Shown here: positions 56,870 through 64,000 of the stretch, in pieces
Layout of the letters: each line of letters opens with the position of its first letter
Position numbering within the stretch: position 1 is the stretch's first letter
Source of the DNA: Anthonomus grandis grandis
Taxonomy: Eukaryota; Arthropoda; Insecta; Coleoptera; Curculionidae
Assembly (NCBI RefSeq): GCF_022605725.1
Contig: NC_065551.1
Location: forward strand, 3,720,001 to 3,784,000
Direction of reading: 5' to 3'
Length of the DNA stretch: 64,000 nt
Position numbers and translations under genes: made by a program
The notes under the pieces: model-generated
Seen by the model: only the letters and a program-made list of their open reading frames with translations
Database searches by the model: none
What the model was told of the DNA's origin: nothing

Positions 56870-57480
56870 GTCTACACAAGTCGAAAACGAAAATAGTCAG
56901 ACAAACGACAGTATTGACGAAGTTCCAGATGAGAATCTAGATATTGAAATAAACACAGAGCGAAATGAAAATCAAACTATTCCGAACATAAACGAAAATA
57001 ATTAAACCAAAATCAATAACGATGGAAAGAAAACAGTCAGGAAAAATTAAATAACACAAAATTAAATAAAAGTAAACGGTAAAAGTGAACCTTGGAATGA
57101 ACAATTCATAACAATTGAAAACAAAAATTAGAATATTTACATGTAAAGGCTAAGCGATCATAAGTGATGGAGTAGGATGGTGATCACACTTGTTTTTTTA
57201 AAAGTTTTCTTCCTTATGTACGTCAAATTCCTGAAAACAAAGTACTGTCATTCAGAGGGAGTGTGCAATAACTTGTTGAAGAATATACCTACACACATGG
57301 TTCATATTCTGTACCAGCTCCTCAAGTTTCTCCGTATGCTGGAAGTTCATATTCTTCCTCATCCACGTACATTTCACAAGTTACGGAGCCTTTTGCACAA
57401 CATACGAATTGTTCAACTACAATCTATGATAAATCTGCAGGACAAACATTACCAAATGGTTTTCTTAACCTTTAGATAGA
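56870..57480 (+). pseudogene. Candidate MADF/Myb-like partner of the Harbinger element
   Basis: Divergent from the transposase. Frames give DNA near 56930-57000 with acidic repeats, then HGSYSVPAPQVSPYAGSSYS and SSSTYISQVTEPFAQHTNCS near 57295-57420, a Ser/Tyr/Pro-rich low-complexity tail. PIF/Harbinger elements usually carry a second gene for a MADF- or Myb-like DNA-binding protein, often in the opposite direction, and this position fits. The DNA-binding domain itself is not seen, so the call is contextual. Confidence 0.35.
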
Positions 57481-57984
57481 TAGAATGTCTTGAATGATTG
57501 TCTATAATTTTTTCAGAAAGTTTTGTTACAAATATGCGTTGGTTTAATAAATAAGAATCGGCTATTTGTGTTAGTTGCACCATGTTTTTGTTAGGCGTTG
57601 TTCAGTTTATTCCAAATCATAATTAAATGTATTTAATGTCATTCTCATGGAATTAAAAAACCTTTCTTCATGAATTTTTAGCGTTAGAAATAGGTGATGA
57701 TATTCGCATATACTACACGCTCTTTATTTAGCGGATGTATTCCTTGCCTTGGTCTTCGCATTCGTAAAAAAAAATTTTTTCCAGAAGCAATTAAGCTTTA
57801 TTGTACGTACCAGGTGGAAAAGCGGCACCGGTATTGAGCGCCGAAAGTAGGAGCTGGATCACCTGCTTTCTTTGTGTGTTTACCTTAAGCTATCTGAATA
57901 AAATTGATTAAAGTTTTCCTCTATACTACCTGTGTATGTCCCAAAATCAACATCCATATAATCACAAAATCACCTTTAGATTGA
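57481..57984. other. No gene seen
   Basis: Mixed intronic sequence with a GC-richer patch near 57810-57860 (GGAAAAGCGGCACCGG). No motif recognised. Confidence 0.3.
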
Positions 57985-58240
57985 TCAACATATGGTAATA
58001 ATATAATATTTAGTTTTTTTAGTACGCATTATTGAGGTTACTTTGTTCCTGAGTTTTTGATAGCTTTTCCAGTCAGAATCGGTTTCTGTAAAACGAAATC
58101 TTCTATAAGCCAAGTTTCTTTCCCGTTGAACCTCTTGAACCGTCTCATTAATCATCATTTTCAGGCACAAACTTATCTAAAGCTGTTTATATTATGCTTA
58201 TAAAATCATTATATACAATATTCACATCTGTCGAGGTGTA
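57985..58240 (-). pseudogene. Non-LTR ORF2 linker fragment
   Basis: Right to left: SIIYTALDKFVPEND, then a stop, and from 58150 NETVQEVQRERNLAYRRFRF, TETDSDWKSYQKLRNKVTSI and MRTKKTKYY. This is the region between endonuclease and reverse transcriptase in Jockey-type ORF2 proteins (RNxAYRRxxxT...WxxYxxLRNxVTxxxRxxKxxYY). Both ends are cut. Confidence 0.65.
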
Positions 58241-58462
58241 ATTCGAATTTGCACCGACCAGTTAAATAAAGTAAAAGTTATTTTACTTTTCCAGTATTTT
58301 TGACTTAATAATAAGCATCAAAATTTAGCTAAGTTTTATAATCAAAATCAAGAATTTAATCAAATTGTAATTATCTTGTTAATCGGTTGATTGATTATAT
58401 TAAGTAGAAAACATCATATTTATTAAATCCATAAAACTAATTACTATTTTTTAATAAATTAG

Positions 58463-58640
58463 GTCGTGATGTGCCCACTCTCCGGGACACTAGCAGTAGC
58501 CGGCACAGCTGGACAAGTGATTATTGCTAAGTTCGATACAGAAGTGCTGGATGGGCCGCTTAAGGTTGTTAGTATGAATATTGTTAGTGACAGAGACGGA
58601 TTTGTGTGGAAGGGGCACAGTCAGTTGGCACCAAGAACAG
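58463..58640 (+). CDS. l(2)gl: l(2)gl exon I
   Basis: Encodes VVMCPLSGTLAVAGTAGQVI and IAKFDTEVLDGPLKVVSMNI, then VSDRDGFVWKGHSQLAPRTG. The fly protein has KIAFCPKTGQLIVGGTAGQIV and LVSDRDGFVWKGHDQL. The acceptor AATAAATTAG is phase 0 with exon H; the donor ACAG|GTAAAT at 58641 leaves one base. Later exons, including the aPKC-target segment, were not found before the window ends at 64000. Confidence 0.95.
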
Positions 58641-58885
58641 GTAAATCATTTTATTAATTTATATTTCAAATTAAAAATAGTAATAAAAATAAGGCCTTAT
58701 TCTTTGACAAATTTTATAAACGTATCACTATTTTGGCCTTTTAACTACTTATTCAAGACTTAAAGGAATATGGAACCCATCATTAGATACAGACTTGTCT
58801 AAAACCTCTTAAGTCTTAATCATTAACTTAAGGGTAAATGAAAACCTATATTTGTTGATAAATTATTGGATTCCCTGTCATTTGC
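58641..58885. other. Start of the next l(2)gl intron
   Basis: AT-rich intron sequence up to a retrotransposon tail at 58886. Nothing else seen. Confidence 0.5.
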
Positions 58886-60080
58886 TCGAATAATAATAGT
58901 AATAATAATAATAATAAATCGTTTATTTGCCCAATTTACAACAAAATATTATATCTTAACTAGATACAAAGATAATAATTATTATATGCTTTAAAATTAA
59001 AAAAAAAAAAAACTTAACCATAATATGGGCAAAAAGGAGGCTAAAGGCAATTTAAAAAAGATTCGTGTTTAACCTCCCTCATAAAATAAGTTATAATTTC
59101 CTTTTTGTTTCTTTTGTTGCATCCAAAATAAATTACTAGGTATCCCCCAACAAGTGCCAAACATCCAATAAGCTTTAACATACTCAATACATACATATTT
59201 AATAAACGCGACGATCGCCAGATATACCCATTCTACCGCAATAAATATTTTTTGTATTTATGTTTAAATACGCTTGTTGATACATTTTTAAAGTCCTCAG
59301 GAATCTGGTTGTAAATTAAATAAATATTATAAGAAAATGACAGCTGATAAAACATAGTGGTATGCAAAGGCGGAGAAATTAGACCTCTATGCCGGAGATT
59401 CAAAGAATGTACGTCAGTTCTATAGCGTACTTTATTTAATAGATGCGAGGGGCAATTTAAAGTTATTACTTGGTCAAATACAGTAGCAGCATGCAAATTT
59501 CTACGATCCTCCATGGAAAGCCATTTGGTTTGTAGCATGTAACTGACAGGATCTCCACAACGAATGCTGTAAATTAATCGCAAGCATGACTTTTGCACTC
59601 GCTGAATTCGACCTTTGTCGATGGAGTCTAAGCATGGACCATAATACGACGTAGGCAAAATTAAAATGACTCAAAACCAGAGCGTCGCATAAGGTAATTT
59701 TTTGAGATGTTGAAAGCAGGGGTCTATGCGGAAACAGTTGCTTTAAATTAGAATAAGCAGATTGAATGCACTTACTTATATGCTGTTTATACCTCATATT
59801 GGTGTCAATGTGAAGTCCCAAATTGCGGGAACAAGTAGAATGCAAAAGCTTGTTTGAGGAAGCCATACTCTGATGCAATACTCGCGATTTTTGCCGAAAA
59901 TCAAGAAGGTAGACTTAGACGAGTTTTTTTGCAGATTGTGTTTTTCTGAAAAAATTATTAAGGCTTTTAGATCATCGTTTATTTTCTTGGCAGCTATTTC
60001 TTTACTTTCAGGAAAAAAAAAGTAGAGTTGCGTGTCATCAGCATATAAATGAGCACTGCAATATTTTGAATGTCAGTGTT
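58886..60080 (-). pseudogene. Non-LTR reverse transcriptase with (TAA)n tail, 5' truncated
   Basis: Right to left: HLYADDTQLYFFPESKEIAA (ADD box) near 60050-59995, SSNKLLHSTCSRNLGLHIDT, NMRYKQHISKCIQSAYSNLK, LSHFNFAYVV, then after a frameshift CLDSIDKGRIQRVQKSCLRL and a C-terminus DVHSLNLRHRGLISPP ending at 59233. AATAATAATA units at 58886-58915 are the tail. The ADD box is the first readable part, so the finger and first palm motifs are lost. Confidence 0.8.
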
Positions 60081-60699
60081 AGAAGTTGTAAATATATTTG
60101 CGAAGCTTGTTGCTTAACCGCAATATGCTGTCTTTAATAATTAAGCTCGCGGACTATTTTAGACCCCTGTCAAAACATGACAATGGTACGCTTGCAGCGG
60201 ACTATTCTTTTTCCGATTTTGTAAAACACAGAGCGTTGATATGACTGTTTCGCTGCAACTACAAGTGTGTAAACAACCTTAGCACAAAACCAGTGCCTTT
60301 ACCGGTATGTAAGTAGGTTAATCTTGTAAAAGTGATTGGAGATAGAACTTCACTTTTGTACTCAATAAATTACTCAAAGATGAAAGAACTCTTTTAACAC
60401 ATCCGGCTGTCTATCGCATGACCAGAAGATCCTTATAACATCACACAGTCAGTGCCCGAACCACAATTTTTCCAAACGACCACTTTCCCGAACGTTTTTT
60501 TTTTCGAATCACTGTTATAGAACAGAATTTTTCCTGAAGGACCATTTTCCGGAAAAAAAAGTAATTTTGAGTTTTTTTTTAATATTATAGCAAAAACTTA
60601 AAATTATTTTGCTTAAAGTTAAAGAGCTAAGTCGCTACTATGTGTGTAGCATATTGATTTTACACAAGTATTTTGTTTTTATTGGAGTTTTTTTGGTTA
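60081..60699. other. No gene seen; possible 5' UTR of the next element
   Basis: Contains a run of similar short units near 60455-60560 (GAACCACAATTTTTCC, AACGACCACTTTCCCGAAC, GAAGGACCATTTTCCGG) without interpretation. Part of it may be the 5' UTR or promoter of the retrotransposon starting near 60700. Confidence 0.3.
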
Positions 60700-60725
60700 A
60701 AGTTTGTAAGGTAATATTGTGAATA

Positions 60726-61495
60726 ATGAAGCCCTGCAACAAGTGTTTAAAGCCAATCAATGATGATCACATAGAAAAAGCCCCTAGATGTGATAGCTGC
60801 CGTGTATTTTTTCATTTGAATGAAAAATGTTCCGGTCTTTGTGCAAGTGAGCAGAAAGCCATAGTTGTGCAGAAACGCATTATTCTGTTCTTTTGTGATG
60901 CTTGTGTGCTCTCCTTCAAAAAAATTACTTTGCTGACAAACAAATTTATTCAACTGGAGGAGCAGATTAAATCTCTAAAGGATGAAGTGGATACTTTAAA
61001 AAAAAGCAGACTTCTCAAGGGAACGGTTCTCCTGCTAACATGGAATCAGTGTTACATGAAATTGAAGATCGTGCAGAGCGGGCCATCAATCTAATGGTTT
61101 ACGGTGTTCCTTAGTCTGGAAGTAGCAGTATGCAAGAAAGAATTGTTAATGACAATGTTATACTCGTCCCCATCTTAAAAAATGTTGGCATCGCACAGGA
61201 TGATGTTTTAAAGGCTTTACGAGTAGGGCAGGCTTCCGAAGGAAGGAATAGGCCAATTAAAGTGGTAACTAAACACTCAAATTTGGTAAAGAATGCAATG
61301 AAAAGGCGAAATAGACTTGACGGAAACATAAGAATGGGCTATGATAAAACAAAGCTTCAGCAAGAACAGTTCAAAGCTGTTCTATCTGAGCTACATGGCA
61401 GAGAACAAGAGGGAGAGACTGATTTAATTATTAAATTCATAAATGGTTCTCCATCAATTACCAAAAAGCCACTACCAAAAAACCGAACACATTAA
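60726..61495 (+). pseudogene. Retrotransposon ORF1 with PHD-type zinc finger
   Basis: The N-terminus has MKPCNKCLKPINDDHIEKAP and RCDSCRVFFHLNEKCSGL, closing with FFCDACV: a Cys4-His-Cys3 PHD-finger pattern, which is known in the ORF1 proteins of several non-LTR families. A leucine/lysine heptad stretch (QLEEQIKSLKDEVDTLKKS) follows as a coiled coil. A frameshift near 61010 moves to ERAINLMVYGVP, a stop at about 61113, then from 61130 ILKNVGIAQDDVLKALRVGQ, NRPIKVVTKHSNLVKNAMKR and DLIIKFINGSPSI, the C-terminal nucleic-acid-binding region. The two lesions make it non-functional. Confidence 0.85.
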
Positions 61496-61519
61496 CCTAC
61501 ATATCTATTTATTTTCAGG

Positions 61520-64000
61520 GTGGCATTGGTACTAAACTTGATCAACTTCGGTGCAATATTGCAATGTGATTATGATGTCATTATTTTGATTGAGACTTGG
61601 CTAAATCAACATTACTCAGACAATGAATTAGCTAATTCTGAATATCAGATTTTTAGGCTAGATCGCAATTCCTAGGAGCACATTTTTGTTCAAGTGGATT
61701 ATGGTGAGCTATCTAATATTTTGGGTTGTGTTTACATTCCTCCTAATTCTTCAGAAGAAGTCTACCGTGCCTATTGCTCAGCAGTTGAAAGTATTAAGGA
61801 CAATTTTCCCAATATACCTGTATTTCTATTTGGAGATTACAATTTACCCTTAGCCACTTGGAATTACTCAATTAAAGAGGGTCTGTTAGTTGAGTGCGCA
61901 CTGACCTATCCAGCCAAAATAGTTTGTGAATCATTTTCTTATCTGAATATGCGACAATCTAAGATTATTCCAAACTATCATGGTGTATTTCTGGATCTGA
62001 TTTTTAACAGTATTGACGAGTGCCATAAAATATCTGTTCAACAAGCTTTAGACAATCTTCTTCCAAACAACTTTCACCACTTAGCAACAATTTGCGATAT
62101 TAGGGTTAGTGATAGGATTGAAAGTTTGGATTATAGTACAACTTATTTTGATTTTAAAAATGCTGATTTTGTAAGTTTTAATGATTATTTTTCTTTAGTG
62201 GACTGGCTTAGTATTTTTGATGATTCAGACATCGATAATTCAGTGAATAACTTTTATGACATAGTTTTATATGCAATCCTCTATGTACCAAAAAAAATAT
62301 ATAAACCTTCCAGGTTTCCTCGTTGGTTTTCCCCAGAATTAAGGAATCTTATTTTATCAAAAAAGACTGCTCATGCTAAATTAAAAAGTACTTACTTAGC
62401 TAAAGATTATATCCTGTTTGCTAACCTACGTACTCAATGTAAAGTTCTTACTGAGCAATGTTATAGATCTTACATTGCTACCCTAAATGAGTCAATTCAA
62501 TCTGACACCACACAATTTTGGGATCATATTAACTCCCTTAATAAAAGTCATGGTATCCCAAATACTATGCATTTAAATGATATTTCAGCAGATTCGGGGG
62601 AGGATATTGCAAACTTATTTTCTACCTATTTTTCTAGTGTTTATCATTCTGATGAGGTTGATCTCACTAACTTTAATTTTCCAGTAGCAAATTCTGTCGA
62701 CATGCCTTTTATCCAGTTCACCCTGTCTGAGGTTTTTGAATCTATATTTGGTCTTAAGGACAAACTGAGTTACGGTCCTGATAATGTTCCCACCTTTGTG
62801 TACATTATTTAATTTGTCTTTAAAATTACAAACTTTCCCTGAGAAATGGCGTGACAGCTTTATAACTCTTGTATTCAAAAATACTGACAGGGATGATCTA
62901 AAAAATTATTTATTCTGAACAAATATTGGCATTGTAGAGGTCTCTTGATCAACAAGCAACATGGATTTAGGCAGGGTAAATCTACTTCTACAAACCTTGT
63001 ATTATATCATGACTTCATTGTCAGGGCTTTTGAGAACGGTCATCAGGTCGACTCCATCTATACTGATTTCTCAAAGGCCTTTGACACAGTCATCCACTCA
63101 TTGCTCATTTTTAAATTGAGATGCTATGGTTCCCCTAAGTGGTTTCTTTCTTGGCTAAATAGTTACCTACATAAAAGGATACAATTTGTTAATGTAAGAA
63201 GTCCACTTTCAGTTCCTATTTTGGTTACTTTAGGGGTGCCTCTGGGGTCACATTTGGGGCCTCTACTTTTTAATTTATTTATTAACGATATTTTCAGTAT
63301 TATCAAATTTTGCAAATTCCTATTATTTGCAGACGACCTGAAGCTATTTTTAAATATTTCAAACTTGTCTGATTGCCTGATAATACAATCAGACATAGAT
63401 TCTCTATATAATTGGTCTGTCTCTAATGGCTTACATCTTAATAAGGATAAGTGTTTTATCATTTCTTTTACTAAATCTAGAAAAGTTGTCCCATTAAATG
63501 ATAATACACTTTCAAGAGTATCGCTAATTAAAGATTTGGGAGTGTTATTTGACAGTTCCCGGACTTTCATACTACATATAGATAGTTTGTCTAGTAAAAC
63601 CCTTTGTACTCTTGGTTTTATAACTAGAAATACTCAAGGCTTTTCAGCAGCTGCCTTCAGAGTTTTATATATTACACTTATTCGTAGTGTCATGTCTTAT
63701 TCTTCCATAGTCTGGTCCCCTTATTATGCTAACCATATTTACAGTCTTGATAAGGTCCAAAATAAATTTCTCTGGACTTGTGCCTGGCGATTTAATGTAC
63801 GAGATGAGTCTTTATTGGAACTTAAATCAAGGCTAAATATGACTTCTCTTGAGGACTATCGAACTAGGTGTGATATCATATTTCTTCACAAGTTGATCAA
63901 TAATGCAATCGATTGCCCTGAATTGTTATCGCGGATAAACTTTAGATGCAATACCAGAGTCCTTAGAGAGACGTCCCTTTTTCTGGTTGAATGTCACCAT
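61520..64000 (+). pseudogene. Retrotransposon ORF2: endonuclease and reverse transcriptase, partial
   Basis: Endonuclease: CDYDVIILIETWLNQHYSDN with the catalytic glutamate, a stop near 61674, then GCVYIPPNSSEEVYRAYCSA and PVFLFGDYNLPLATW with the GDxN motif. The usual SDH is replaced or lost (NFHHLATICDIRV at about 62070). Linker: FPRWFSPELRNLILSKKTAH. After a break at 62812: INKQHGFRQGKSTSTNLVLY, IYTDFSKAFDTVIHSLL (first catalytic aspartate), TLGVPLGSHLGPLLFNLFIN with VPQGS changed to VPLGS, FLLFADDLKLFLNIS (ADD box), SLIKDLGVLFDSS, VMSYSSIVWSPYYANHI and LNMTSLEDYRTRCD. The C-terminus runs off the window. Confidence 0.88.

Larger units (their letters stand above)
60700..64000 (+). mobile_element. 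Jockey-type non-LTR retrotransposon, nearly complete, runs off the window
   Basis: Carries ORF1 (60726-61495, one break) and ORF2 (about 61520 to beyond 64000) in the normal order. The 3' end is outside the window. The element at 477-1430 is a truncated relative. It lies downstream of exon I, so probably inside the next l(2)gl intron. Confidence 0.85.

Noticed and set aside
58886..58920. (TAA)n runs as plain microsatellites
   Set aside because: Each such run directly abuts the 3' UTR of a reverse-strand retrotransposon, so they are tails.
1..64000. CRISPR arrays, operons, bacterial promoters, tRNA or rRNA genes
   Set aside because: Nothing with regular spaced repeats or tRNA-like cloverleaf was seen, and the spliced WD40 gene marks this as an animal nuclear genome.

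Overview
The window is an AT-rich stretch of an insect nuclear genome, probably a beetle (the order is an inference from the host gene and the transposon mix). The one host gene I recognise runs on the + strand: nine coding exons of lethal(2) giant larvae (l(2)gl/Lgl), the WD40 basolateral-polarity scaffold, between 21445 and 58640. All nine join in phase across GT-AG introns (1672 nt, about 557 codons). Short introns of 51-79 nt alternate with three giant introns of 5.5, 16.7 and 13.1 kb. The N-terminal coding exon and the C-terminal part with the aPKC-phosphorylated segment are not visible and should lie outside the window.

Almost everything else is transposable-element sequence, much of it nested. 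1-10 kb: a Tc1 element (1487-9851) was entered by a non-LTR retrotransposon, which was itself entered by a 3.27-kb inverted-repeat element with an 8-bp target duplication; a hAT element then entered the Tc1 separately. 10-21 kb: decayed DDE, mariner and piggyBac transposases, a non-LTR tail, a 2.27-kb element with about 300-bp inverted repeats, and a hammerhead-like motif.

Intron 22.2-27.7 kb: a palindromic TA-flanked element entered at its centre by a mariner, which carries a reverse-strand non-LTR. Intron 27.9-44.6 kb: a Transib (RAG1-like) transposase relic with a heptamer-like end, three retrotransposon relics, a THAP-type exon, a Penelope-like insertion bounded by 13-bp direct repeats and carrying a hammerhead ribozyme motif, MITEs, hairpins, a TATA/Inr promoter-like site and a candidate 54-nt cassette exon for l(2)gl. 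Intron 45.4-58.5 kb: an almost readable Tigger/pogo element, a 1-kb foldback, an unclassified 1.74-kb inverted-repeat transposon carrying a DUF7869-like protein, a 1.6-kb Tc1 inside a retrotransposon, and PIF/Harbinger remains. 58.9-64 kb: a truncated non-LTR, then a much longer non-LTR with a PHD-finger ORF1 that runs off the window.

No tRNA, rRNA, CRISPR or bacterial feature was seen. The host gene is expected to yield one long transcript from which the transposon-filled introns are removed; the transposons show no evident joint function.
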